64,000 bases of DNA from the NCBI GenBank assembly GCA_002368155.1, contig AP018180.1, positions 310,001 to 374,000 on the forward strand, written 5' to 3'. The notes beneath the pieces are model-generated. The model was not told where the DNA came from. It worked only from the letters and a program-made list of their open reading frames with translations, and did not search any database. Position 1 is the stretch's first letter. Every line of letters starts with the position of its first letter. The DNA is from Nostoc carneum NIES-2107 (GTDB lineage: Bacteria; Cyanobacteriota; Cyanobacteriia; Cyanobacteriales; Nostocaceae). Shown piece after piece: positions 52,372 to 60,683 of the stretch. The position numbers were made by a program, and so were the translations under genes.

Positions 52372-53946
52372 ATGGCAAAGTCCAAAACCTTTTACATTTG
52401 TAACGATTGTGGAGCAGAATCTTCTCAATGGTTTGGTAAGTGTCCCGCTTGTGGTACTTACAACTCTTTAGAAGAACAAATTTCCATCCAATCATCGGTG
52501 GATATACCCAGCAGGGGAGGAGTCAGTGGTTGGCAATCAGCATCCACTAATGGCAAATCTCATAATAAGCCAGCAAAACCGCGCTCTTCTTTAACATTCG
52601 ATCAAATTAGCGATCGCCAAATTGCTCGTTGGGAATCTGGCTATGGTGAATTAGATCGGGTGTTGGGTGGTGGTGTTGTCCCTGGTTCGATGGTGCTGAT
52701 TGGTGGCGATCCAGGAATTGGGAAATCAACTTTGCTGCTGCAAGTCTCTAATCAATTAGCGCAGAGATACCGCATTCTTTATGTCACAGGAGAGGAATCA
52801 GGTCAACAGGTAAAATTAAGAGCTTCACGCTTGGGTGTAGCAAAAGGTGTGAATGTAGTGGGCGATCAAAATACAGTTGTAGAGGAAGTAACACCTGTTC
52901 CCATAGATCCTCAAAGTGAAGTATTACCTGTTGCCATAGACCCCACAAGTATAAACCCTGACAATATAGGTGCAGATTTATATATATTGCCAGAAACCGA
53001 TTTAGAAGAAATTCTCCGAGAAATAGACTCTCTTAAACCAAATGTGGCAGTAATTGATAGTATTCAAACAGTGTTCTTTCCAGCACTGACATCTGCACCT
53101 GGTTCCGTAGCGCAAGTGCGAGAATGTACGGCTGCGCTGATGAAAGTGGCAAAGCACGAAGATATCACAATGTTAATTGTGGGACATGTGACCAAAGAAG
53201 GTGCGATCGCGGGGCCGAAAGTTTTAGAACACTTAGTAGATACCGTATTGTATTTTGAAGGCGATCGCTTTGCATCCCATCGGTTATTACGGACAGTAAA
53301 AAACCGCTTCGGTGCAACTCACGAAATCGGTATCTTTGAGATGGTATCTCATGGATTGCGTGAAGTTCCTAACCCTTCAGAGTTATTTCTAGGTAATCGT
53401 GACGATCCAGCACCAGGGACGGCGATTGTTGTGGCTTGCGAAGGAACACGCCCCATCGTTGTGGAATTGCAAGCTTTGGTAAGTCCTACTAGCTACCCTT
53501 CCCCCCGACGCGCCGCTACAGGTATAGACTATAACCGCTTAGTGCAAATTTTAGCGGTGTTAGAAAAACGGGTAGGAATTCCCATGTCGAAACTAGATTC
53601 CTACGTCGCCTCGGCTGGTGGTTTAAATGTGGAAGAACCAGCAGTAGATTTAGGAATTGCGATCGCCATTGTTGCCAGTTTCCGCGATCGCATCGTCGAT
53701 CCAGGTACAGTTTTGATTGGTGAAGTCGGGTTAGGGGGACAAGTGCGATCGGTTTCCCAGATGGAACTGCGGTTAAAAGAAGCTGCGAAGTTGGGATTTA
53801 AAAGAGCGATCGTCCCCAAAGGAACAAAATTTCCTGATCTTAATATCGAAATTTTACCAGTTTCCAAAGTAATAGATGCAATTATTGCTGCCATCCCCCA
53901 TCAAGAACTCACAGAAGAAGATTTAATTCCCGATGAAGACGAGTAA
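52372..53946 (+). CDS. radA: DNA repair protein RadA (Sms)
   Basis: RadA is a hexameric helicase that aids branch migration in recombination. The 524-residue protein has the N-terminal C4 zinc finger (CNDCGAESSQWFGKCPACG, residues 10-28), Walker A GGDPGIGKST, the RadA-specific KNRFG motif and a C-terminal Lon-like domain with VEEPAVDLGIAIAIVAS. An insertion of about 45 residues (PVPIDPQSEVLPVAIDPTS region) before TDLEEIL is longer than in most bacteria. It is divergent from rpaB with 170 bp between. Confidence 0.96.
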   Translation: MAKSKTFYICNDCGAESSQWFGKCPACGTYNSLEEQISIQSSVDIPSRGGVSGWQSASTNGKSHNKPAKPRSSLTFDQISDRQIARWESGYGELDRVLGGGVVPGSMVLIGGDPGIGKSTLLLQVSNQLAQRYRILYVTGEESGQQVKLRASRLGVAKGVNVVGDQNTVVEEVTPVPIDPQSEVLPVAIDPTSINPDNIGADLYILPETDLEEILREIDSLKPNVAVIDSIQTVFFPALTSAPGSVAQVRECTAALMKVAKHEDITMLIVGHVTKEGAIAGPKVLEHLVDTVLYFEGDRFASHRLLRTVKNRFGATHEIGIFEMVSHGLREVPNPSELFLGNRDDPAPGTAIVVACEGTRPIVVELQALVSPTSYPSPRRAATGIDYNRLVQILAVLEKRVGIPMSKLDSYVASAGGLNVEEPAVDLGIAIAIVASFRDRIVDPGTVLIGEVGLGGQVRSVSQMELRLKEAAKLGFKRAIVPKGTKFPDLNIEILPVSKVIDAIIAAIPHQELTEEDLIPDEDE

Positions 53947-54260
53947 CTCAACCCCAACACATCCCCATTGGGGGTGAGGTTCTACAGTACAAGTCACTAC
54001 TTGCAGGTAATTGGCTACGCCAGTGTTGGAGATTGGAATCCACTGCTACCAACCGCCGAGCCTGGTGAAGTCATGAGTATTTTACGGCAAATTTTGACGC
54101 AATAACTTTCATCTAAATTAGATCCCCGACTTCTTGAAAAAGTCGGGGATCTGGAAAGCTCAACATAACTCAATTCATGAAAAGTCACGCAGTGCAACGC
54201 ACCGTCAAGTATGAAAGCGTATGTCAAAATAAAATATCAGTGAAACTACGGTTTTGACCA
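53947..54260. other. Gap between radA and the kinase-WD40 gene
   Basis: It contains the strong hairpin at 54120-54152 and otherwise no recognisable element. A small degenerate frame on the minus strand is not supported. Confidence 0.5.
54120..54152 (+). terminator. Strong hairpin between radA and the kinase-WD40 gene
   Basis: A perfect 13-bp stem, AGATCCCCGACTT/AAGTCGGGGATCT, closes the loop CTTGAAA. No T-run follows on the plus strand. The sequence looks like a known type of dispersed palindrome in Nostoc genomes, so it may be a repeat that also stops transcription. Confidence 0.55.
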
Positions 54261-57047
54261 ATGGCGTGGAATCCAGGGCAGCAGTTATTTGGCAGGCGCT
54301 ACATCATCGAGAGAAAATTAGGCGAAGGTGGTATGGGTATTACTTACCTGGCTAAAAATAGTCAGGGTGAACTATGCGTAATTAAAACCCTATCCGAAAG
54401 TATTCTAAATAGTGCTTTTATTAATCAAAGCAAAATCAAGCAAGACTTTAAGGATGAAGCATTACGCTTGGCAGTGTGTCACCATCCCCACATTGTAAAA
54501 GTAGAAAACGTGTTCGATGAGGGTGACTTACCCTGCATGGCGATGGAGTACATCGAAGGGGAAGATTTACATGAGCGAATAACCAAAAAGGGGGCATTGC
54601 CAGAAGCAGAAGCACTGCAATATATTCAGCAAATTGGCGATGCTTTGACAGTAGTTCACGCAAAAGGCTTGCTGCATCGAGATTTAAAGCCCAGTAACAT
54701 CATGATACGTGCAGGTAAGCCAGAAGTTGTACTCATTGACTTTGGTCTTGCTAGACAATTTATTCCTGGTGAAGTTTTACAGCATACACAACTATTAACC
54801 CCTGGTTATGCACCACCAGAGCAATATTTAGAGGATGCAGAACGGGGAGAATATATTGATGTTTACGCTTTAGCTGCCACATTATATTCTTTGCTAACTG
54901 GAAAGTGGCCTATTTCAGCACCAGCTAGACTGCAACATTCTACCTTGCAAGCACCGAAAGATTTAAATACCAACATCAGTGACAGGGTGAATGAAGCAAT
55001 TATGAAGGGGATGAAGCTAAATTACAAATCCCGTCCCCAGTCGGTGCAGGAATGGTTGGGTTTGTTGGGATTACTCAAATCAATTAACTGGGAGTGCGTC
55101 TACGTTATCCCAAAAATTTCAGAAACAATAGTCTTTAGTCCTAATGAAGATATTTTAGCAACTGTAGCAGATAGTTTTATTCACTTATTTTCTTCAACTA
55201 CAGGTAAAGTTATCCGTACTCTTCCCTCAGAAGACTACGCTTACACAGGTCATACCAACTCGGTTTATTCTATTGCTTTTAGTCATGATGGGCAAATACT
55301 GGCTAGTAGTAGTTTTGACAAAACTATCAAACTATGGGAGGTAGCAACAGGTAGAGAAATTCGCACTCTCACTGGTCATACCGAAGGAGTTTATTCTGTT
55401 GTTTTTAGTCATGATGGACAAATGCTGGCTAGTAGTAGTTATGACAAAACTATCAAACTATGGGAAGTGGCAACAGGCAGAGAAATTCGCACCATCACTA
55501 CTGAAAGCTCTATTGATTTTCTAGTCTTCAGTACTGATGGGCGAATACTGGTTGGTAGTCATTACAAACTTTGGGAGGTAGCAACAGGCAGAGAAATTCG
55601 TACTTTTACTGCTAATTATAGTATTTTTTACCCCAACGCCATAAGTCATGATGGGTCAATGCTGGCTTATGATGATCAAAATACTATCAGACTATGGGAT
55701 GTGACAAAAAACAGAGAAATTCACACTCTCAACGGTCATACCGAGTCAGTTAACTTTATTGCTGTTAGTAATGATGGTCGAATGCTGGCTAGTGGTAGTT
55801 ATGACGAAACTATCAAACTATGGAATGTAGCGACAGGCAAAGAAATTCACACTCTCAATGGTCATACTGAATCAGTTGATTCTATTGTTTTTAGTCATGA
55901 TGGGCAAATACTGGCTAGTAGTTATGACAAAACTATCAAACTATGGAATGTAGCAACAGGTAGAGAAATTCGCACTCTCAACGGTCATACCAAAAGAGTT
56001 CAATTCATTGCTTTCAGTCATAATGGTCGAATGCTGGTTAGTAGTACTGGTAGTAGGTATGATTTTATTCATGACACAACTATCAAACTGTGGGAAGTGG
56101 CAACTGGCAGAGAAATTCCCATTCTAAACGGTCATAACGATTATGCTTCCGTCGCTTTTAGTCGTGATGGGCGAACACTAGCTACTATTGGTCAGTACAA
56201 CAAAATTATCAAGCTATGGGAAGTGGCTAGTGGTTGTTCGTGCAAAACTATCGAATTACGGGAAGCAGCAACAGGTAAACAAATTGATTCGATTTCCAAA
56301 TCTTATACCTCAGTACGCTCTCCAGCTTTCAGTAGTGATATGCGAATTTTGGCTAGTACTAGTATGGAAAGGTTCGGCGAAATCACGTTATGGGACTTAG
56401 CAACAGGTAGAGAAATTCGCACTCTTAAAGCTTATGAGTTATCTATAGGTGATAGTCTTTCTCTAACTTTCAGTAGTGATGGGCGAATGCTGGCTAGCGT
56501 GGGGAATAAAACTATTAAACTATGGGAAGTGGCAACAGGAAAAGAAATTCGCACTCTTCCTAAGCCTTTCAGGTGGGTTTTTTTCTGGTACATTAATTCC
56601 CTAGCTTTCAGTAGTGATGGACGAATGCTAGCTAGTAGTATCAGACATACCATAACACTGTGGGAAGTGGCAACAGGAAAAGAAATTCGCACTATAACTA
56701 GTGATCGTTCCACAACAGTTAATTCAGTGGCTTTTAGTAGTGATGGACTAATAGTGGCTGGTGGTGAGAGTTACCACACCATAACACTCTGGGAAGTGAC
56801 AACAGGCAGAAAAATTCGCACTCTCGCTCATTCCGGCTCTGTTTATTCCGTAGCTTTTAGTAATGATGGGCGAATGCTGGCTAGCGGAGGTGACAATACT
56901 ATCAAATTGTGGGAGGTCGCAACAGGCAAGGAAATTTGCACCCTCAGTCATTTTGCCTGGGTTCGTTCAGTCGCCTTTAGCCCCGATGGAAATTGGTTAG
57001 CTGCGGGAGATAATAGGGGAAATATCAAAATTTGGCGACGTAGCTAG
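54261..57047 (+). CDS. Serine/threonine kinase with C-terminal WD40 repeats
   Basis: This 928-residue protein joins a Hanks-type kinase (residues 1-275) to a WD40 region (about 290-928). Kinase residues are intact: GEGGMG 21-26, Lys42 in CVIKTL, HRDLKPSN with Asp141, and DFG at 160-162. About 14 WD40 units follow, most ending IKLWEVATGREIRTL; a divergent unit precedes them. Fourteen units suit two seven-bladed propellers. Units 3, 8, 10 and 11 are irregular. No membrane helix is seen. Such kinases are common in filamentous cyanobacteria; targets are unknown. The near-identical repeats could recombine. Confidence 0.92.
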   Translation: MAWNPGQQLFGRRYIIERKLGEGGMGITYLAKNSQGELCVIKTLSESILNSAFINQSKIKQDFKDEALRLAVCHHPHIVKVENVFDEGDLPCMAMEYIEGEDLHERITKKGALPEAEALQYIQQIGDALTVVHAKGLLHRDLKPSNIMIRAGKPEVVLIDFGLARQFIPGEVLQHTQLLTPGYAPPEQYLEDAERGEYIDVYALAATLYSLLTGKWPISAPARLQHSTLQAPKDLNTNISDRVNEAIMKGMKLNYKSRPQSVQEWLGLLGLLKSINWECVYVIPKISETIVFSPNEDILATVADSFIHLFSSTTGKVIRTLPSEDYAYTGHTNSVYSIAFSHDGQILASSSFDKTIKLWEVATGREIRTLTGHTEGVYSVVFSHDGQMLASSSYDKTIKLWEVATGREIRTITTESSIDFLVFSTDGRILVGSHYKLWEVATGREIRTFTANYSIFYPNAISHDGSMLAYDDQNTIRLWDVTKNREIHTLNGHTESVNFIAVSNDGRMLASGSYDETIKLWNVATGKEIHTLNGHTESVDSIVFSHDGQILASSYDKTIKLWNVATGREIRTLNGHTKRVQFIAFSHNGRMLVSSTGSRYDFIHDTTIKLWEVATGREIPILNGHNDYASVAFSRDGRTLATIGQYNKIIKLWEVASGCSCKTIELREAATGKQIDSISKSYTSVRSPAFSSDMRILASTSMERFGEITLWDLATGREIRTLKAYELSIGDSLSLTFSSDGRMLASVGNKTIKLWEVATGKEIRTLPKPFRWVFFWYINSLAFSSDGRMLASSIRHTITLWEVATGKEIRTITSDRSTTVNSVAFSSDGLIVAGGESYHTITLWEVTTGRKIRTLAHSGSVYSVAFSNDGRMLASGGDNTIKLWEVATGKEICTLSHFAWVRSVAFSPDGNWLAAGDNRGNIKIWRRS

Positions 57048-57150
57048 TTATGCAATAACAGCGTCAACACAGTCGTGGATTTTCTTGGGTTTCTACACGG
57101 TAAGCCCAACACGGGATTATCTTTAACTGAATTCCATTGAGTTATAAACA

Positions 57151-57402
57151 CAAACATTTTAACTTGAAACAAAAACGTTCTCATTTCAAACCAGAACATT
57201 CTCACTGAAAACAAAAATGTTCTCGTTTAAAACTAGAACATTCTCACTTGAAACGAAAACGTTCTCATTTCAACCCAAAACATTCTCACTTCAAACCGCA
57301 AAATTTAAGCTTCTGACTCGGAGTTTTTCACTTAAAACTGAAATACCCAAGCTCAGAAGCTCAAAGTTGATGTTTTTATCTAGAAACGTCGAGTTAACTT
57401 CT
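57151..57402. repeat. Second 21-bp-period tandem array
   Basis: Seven clear 21-bp units (57151-57297) alternate between AAAACGTTCTCATTT and AGAACATTCTCACTT types; five more units to 57402 keep the period but are degenerate. One plus-strand frame stays open through the array and gives heptapeptides like TFSLETK-TFSFQPK. No start signal or family supports translation. Confidence 0.8.
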
Positions 57403-57406
57403 CAAA

Positions 57407-57874
57407 TTACGAGGTTTGCGGTTGCACTTTTTTCGCTTTCCGGGCAAATCTTCGCCCCAAATCATCAACCATTGAATCTAAACCAGCGCCTTTACCACTG
57501 GCTTTGGCATAGTTATACACCAGCAAACCCGCCGCATAAGCTTCACTGCCAACAGCCACAGAAGTATCATCCACCAGTTCTTGCAATTGTGTCAACGACA
57601 GCAAAATCGGATACAAAGCCTCAAATAATTCAATATCTCGCCGCATTTCATCCACATCAAAAGAACGCGGTAAAAAATCAGGATTTTGTGCAGCTATTTC
57701 CAACGCCTTACTCACAAACGCGCGACTCTTATCCCCCAGCTTCGGTAAAGCTTTACGTTCCTCAGTAGACAAATCAATCAAAAACGGTAACTTTTGCCGA
57801 ATCGTACTAATAGCTTCCATCACCGCTTCCCTATCTGCTGCGGAAAGTTTTGCACTGACTTGAGTATCTGCCAT
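57407..57874 (-). CDS. Conserved hypothetical protein (155 residues)
   Basis: This soluble, mostly helical protein has no known domain that I recognise. It begins MADTQVSAKLSAADREAVMEAISTIRQKLPFLIDLSTEERKALPKLGDKSRAFVSKALEIA and has a basic C-terminus (RRFARKAKK). Regular hydrophobic spacing and a normal codon pattern support a real gene, probably of a family shared by several cyanobacteria. The start is ATG 57874. The gene ends directly against the 21-bp repeat array. Confidence 0.7.
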   Translation of the reverse strand: MADTQVSAKLSAADREAVMEAISTIRQKLPFLIDLSTEERKALPKLGDKSRAFVSKALEIAAQNPDFLPRSFDVDEMRRDIELFEALYPILLSLTQLQELVDDTSVAVGSEAYAAGLLVYNYAKASGKGAGLDSMVDDLGRRFARKAKKVQPQTS

Positions 57875-58209
57875 TTTACATACCTCTTGATTAGGACTAA
57901 ATTTCAGTATTCCCCAAGATATTTAGGCAAATATAGTTGTTTATCACCAATTAAGACAAAAATTTTTATACCATTACATCAGTGATATCTCATAATCACC
58001 AGCCTGGGAAAAATTTCCCCTTTGCAAGTAAGTGGCGTTTGACACAATGAATCCCAACAGATAGAGATAATAGCCGTAGCGAAGATATCAAAATTTGGCA
58101 TTAAAGGATCTGAGAGTAGGCCTAGCCCATCGTAGACATAGCACTTCGCCGCTATTGGTAGAATAATAGCGTCAAAATATTATTAGAACTGACGAAAAAT
58201 CAACACAAC
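57875..58209. other. Gap with WD40 gene debris
   Basis: Apart from the WD40-like tail at 58057-58104, this gap contains a run with TAGGCCTAGCCCATCGTAGA of unclear origin. The promoter of the downstream antitoxin gene must lie here, but I cannot define it. Confidence 0.45.
58057..58104 (+). pseudogene. Remnant of a WD40-protein gene 3' end
   Basis: Sixteen codons read T-D-R-D-N-S-R-S-E-D-I-K-I-W-H-stop, matching the final WD40 strand and stop of the kinase-WD40 gene 1 kb upstream (GDNRGNIKIWRRS-stop). The shared DNA includes ATATCAAAATTTGGC. The frame is closed just before it, so only a tail survives. Confidence 0.5.
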
Positions 58210-58431
58210 ATGAAAGCATACGAATTTCCAGCGAATATCACCACTGAAGGCAAAATAAAATTGCCAAATGAGATTTTGCAACAGTTAGCAAATAATCAGC
58301 AGGTGAAAGTAATTATTCTTATCAATGAACCCACCGAAGAAGAACAAGAAGAAGCAGCTTGGCATCGTCTTGCAACCGAGCAATTATTAAAAAGCTACAG
58401 CGAAGATGATGCTATCTACGACAATATTTAA
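58210..58431 (+). CDS. Putative antitoxin without a toxin
   Basis: This 73-residue protein has an N-terminal segment YEFPANITTEGKIKLPNEILQQLANNQQVKVIILI like AbrB-type or related antitoxins, and an acidic C-terminus (EEEQEEAAWHRLATEQLLKSYSEDDAIYDNI). In relatives this ending is usually followed at once by a PIN- or MazF-type toxin gene. Here the next gene, after 70 bp, is a HicB-like protein, so the toxin partner seems lost. The antitoxin assignment is by similarity of pattern only. Confidence 0.6.
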   Translation: MKAYEFPANITTEGKIKLPNEILQQLANNQQVKVIILINEPTEEEQEEAAWHRLATEQLLKSYSEDDAIYDNI

Positions 58432-58501
58432 GCAATGCAAAATTATCAATCTGGTTCTGTTATATTGCGAAGCCCAACTCATACTCTGACTAAATAAATC
58501 A

Positions 58502-58726
58502 ATGAAACCAATCAAAATTATTGTTGAAAAGCATCCTGATGGCTATATTGCCTATCCGCTTGGTATTAAAGGTGTTGTGGTAGGTGAAGGTAACACTTAT
58601 GCAGAAGCTTTAGCTGATGTTAAATCAGCTATCCAATGCCATATAGAAGTATTTGGTGAGGATGTTTTGGAGGACGAATCACCAGTTTTAGAGGCTTTTA
58701 TAGCTGAAGCCGAGGTGACTATTTAA
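58502..58726 (+). CDS. hicB: HicB-family antitoxin
   Basis: This 74-residue protein has the HicB fold: KIIVEKHPDGYIAYPLGIKGVVVGEGNTYAEALADVKSAIQCHIE, with the partial RNase H-like sheet and helix that cover the toxin HicA. It ends in a short acidic tail and has no separate DNA-binding domain. The stop overlaps the ATG of a hicA remnant (TAATG), the usual coupled order in this subfamily, but that toxin gene is truncated, so the antitoxin is functionally orphan. Confidence 0.82.
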   Translation: MKPIKIIVEKHPDGYIAYPLGIKGVVVGEGNTYAEALADVKSAIQCHIEVFGEDVLEDESPVLEAFIAEAEVTI

Positions 58727-58800
58727 TGCCAAAATTTCCCGTAGTTGCACCAAAAAATAAGGTGATTAAAGTATTAGAGTTATTAGGATTTTTACTATGA
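58726..58800 (+). pseudogene. hicA: Truncated hicA toxin gene (24 codons)
   Basis: Starting at the ATG that overlaps the hicB stop, the frame reads MPKFPVVAPKNKVIKVLELL-GFLL and stops at TGA 58798-58800. The first 22 residues are those of HicA toxins, but the later part with the catalytic histidine is missing. The ATG of the next gene (Uma2-like) overlaps this stop, so the break lies exactly at the junction. A functional toxin is not possible. Confidence 0.8.
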
Positions 58801-59585
58801 ATACCTTCCCCAAATATATTCCCCAATCAGATCCGCTCCTTCCTCCTTGGGAAACCCTACCCACAATGTATGATTTACCCAGCGAGAACCCAGATGAGCC
58901 AGGTTTGTCAGACTATTTTCACTTTTTACAGCCCTTACTTTTATACTTAACTTTTCAACCAATAAACTGGAATCCCGAACTAGTTTTCAGCGCTGCTGAT
59001 CTCAATCTTTACTACGATATACAACATTCTTTATGGTACAAACGCCCAGATTGGTTTGGTGTTGTCGGCGTGCAAAAACTCTACAAAGGTGAAGATTTGC
59101 GTTTAAGTTATGTGACTTGGCAAGAACCAGCCAATCCTTTTGTAATTGTGGAATTATTATCACCAGGAACAGAAGATGAAGATTTAGGTAATAAACAAAA
59201 TGCCACAGATAAACCTCCTACTAAATGGGAAGTTTACGAACGAATTTTGCGAGTTCCTTACTATATTGTTTTTAGTCGTTACACAGATGAACTCCAAGCA
59301 TTTCAGTTAGTAGGCGGTCATTATGAGCCGATGAATTTAACTGATGGACGCTTACTCATGCCAGAAATCGAATTAAGTTTAGGCTTATGGCAAGGCTCAT
59401 TTCGAGATATTGAAAGATTGTGGTTAAGGTGGTTCACTTTAGCAGGAGAATTGATTCCTGAACCTGCAGAAGAAGCCAGACAAGCTAAACAAGAAGCTGA
59501 ACAAGCAAAAAGAAAAGCAGCACAACTAGCTGAACGTTTACGGCAATTAGGGGTGAATCCTGATGATTTAGAAGAATTATTGTAA
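58797..59585 (+). CDS. Uma2-family (DUF820) nuclease-like protein
   Basis: This 262-residue protein has a PD-(D/E)XK-like Uma2 core: ADLNLYYDIQHSLWYKRPDWFGVVG, then FVIVELLSPGTEDEDLGNK and KWEVYERILRVPYYIVFSRYTDELQAFQLVGGHYEPM. Candidate active-site residues are the Asp in RPDWFGV and the Glu in VIVELLSP. The last 40 residues form a coiled coil (EEARQAKQEAEQAKRKAAQLAERLRQL). The family is greatly expanded in filamentous cyanobacteria and its natural role is unclear. Its start overlaps the hicA remnant by 4 bp. Confidence 0.85.
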   Translation: MNTFPKYIPQSDPLLPPWETLPTMYDLPSENPDEPGLSDYFHFLQPLLLYLTFQPINWNPELVFSAADLNLYYDIQHSLWYKRPDWFGVVGVQKLYKGEDLRLSYVTWQEPANPFVIVELLSPGTEDEDLGNKQNATDKPPTKWEVYERILRVPYYIVFSRYTDELQAFQLVGGHYEPMNLTDGRLLMPEIELSLGLWQGSFRDIERLWLRWFTLAGELIPEPAEEARQAKQEAEQAKRKAAQLAERLRQLGVNPDDLEELL

Positions 59586-59681
59586 TTGTAGGTAAGCTAA
59601 TAGACCTACAGATAGAATTGCGATCGCCTGAAAATTGTCACAATTAATGACGACAACAGTTATTTTGAGACAATCAATCCT

Positions 59682-60575
59682 ATGGCATTTGGAATTGGCG
59701 ATTTATTCTGGATTTTCCTTCTCCTCTCTTCCCTACAACCCATCTGGCAAAAGCGTCAAATTGAATATCGCCGTTTGCGCGCTTTACAAGAATTTGAACG
59801 AGGGCGTAACAGCCGAGTAATTTTTCTCATTCACCGTCAAGAGTCTATCAGCTTACTGGGGATACCCTTATCACGCTACATCACCATTGAAGACTCAGAA
59901 CAAATACTGCGCGCAATTCGCCTCACTCCCCCAGAAGTTCCCATCGATTTAATCTTGCACACTCCCGGCGGTTTAGTTTTAGCTACCGAACAAATCGCTA
60001 GAGCATTAATTCGCCATCCGTCAAAAGTTACTGTGTTTGTACCCCACTACGCCATGAGTGGTGGAACAATGCTGGCGCTGGCTGCTGATGAAATTGTTAT
60101 GGATGCAAATGCTGTCTTAGGGCCAGTTGATCCCCAATTAGGTAACTTCCCCGCAGCAAGTATCCTGAAGGTGGTAAAAGATAAACCCATCGGCGAAATT
60201 GATGACCAAACATTAATCATGGCAGACTTAGCAGGTAAAGCCATTCAACAGGTACAGCGCTTTGTGCGGACTTTGCTCAAAGACAGTATTCCTAAACAAA
60301 AAGTCAGCCCAGAAAATATTGAACCAATTATTGAAGCTTTAACAACTGGACGTGTCACTCACGACTATCCCATTACCGTAGAAGAAGCAACAGAAATGGG
60401 GCTACCCGTTACAGTTGGATTGCCCCATTCTATTTATGAACTTATGGATCTGTATCCTCAACCACAAGGAGGTAGACCCACAGTTCAGTATATTCCCATG
60501 CCTTATGATGACCGTCGGCCAATGTTACCGACACCTAAAGGCAGACCTCTAGAAGAACCTACTCAGACAAGATAA
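59682..60575 (+). CDS. SDH/ClpP-crotonase-fold serine protease-like membrane protein
   Basis: This 297-residue protein has one N-terminal hydrophobic segment (residues 3-20) and a ClpP/crotonase-fold domain of the serine dehydrogenase proteinase (SDH) type: IDLILHTPGGLVLATEQIARALIRH, then VPHYAMSGGTMLALAADEIVMDANAVLGPVDPQLG. The serine in AMSGGTM is the likely nucleophile. Relatives act as membrane-bound proteases, similar to signal peptide peptidases. The C-terminus is proline-rich. Starts at ATG 59682; a lone gene. Confidence 0.82.
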   Translation: MAFGIGDLFWIFLLLSSLQPIWQKRQIEYRRLRALQEFERGRNSRVIFLIHRQESISLLGIPLSRYITIEDSEQILRAIRLTPPEVPIDLILHTPGGLVLATEQIARALIRHPSKVTVFVPHYAMSGGTMLALAADEIVMDANAVLGPVDPQLGNFPAASILKVVKDKPIGEIDDQTLIMADLAGKAIQQVQRFVRTLLKDSIPKQKVSPENIEPIIEALTTGRVTHDYPITVEEATEMGLPVTVGLPHSIYELMDLYPQPQGGRPTVQYIPMPYDDRRPMLPTPKGRPLEEPTQTR

Positions 60576-60683
60576 ACAATGAAAGTTAACTACTTGGTTG
60601 CACCCAATCAGGACAACTATCGTAGTTCTTTCCTATCCTTGTATGAGCAGGTTAATTTCAAACTTCAGTAACGCCTAGGGTGT

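Noticed and set aside
57217-57768. 183-codon plus-strand frame starting in the second 21-bp array
   Set aside because: It is antisense to the 155-residue gene for most of its length and the start is inside repeats.
60579-60671. 30-codon frame 3 bp after the SDH-type protease gene (MKVNYLVAPNQDNYRSS...)
   Set aside because: Position suggests coupling, but there is no ribosome binding site, no known family and the length is within chance; conservation would be needed.
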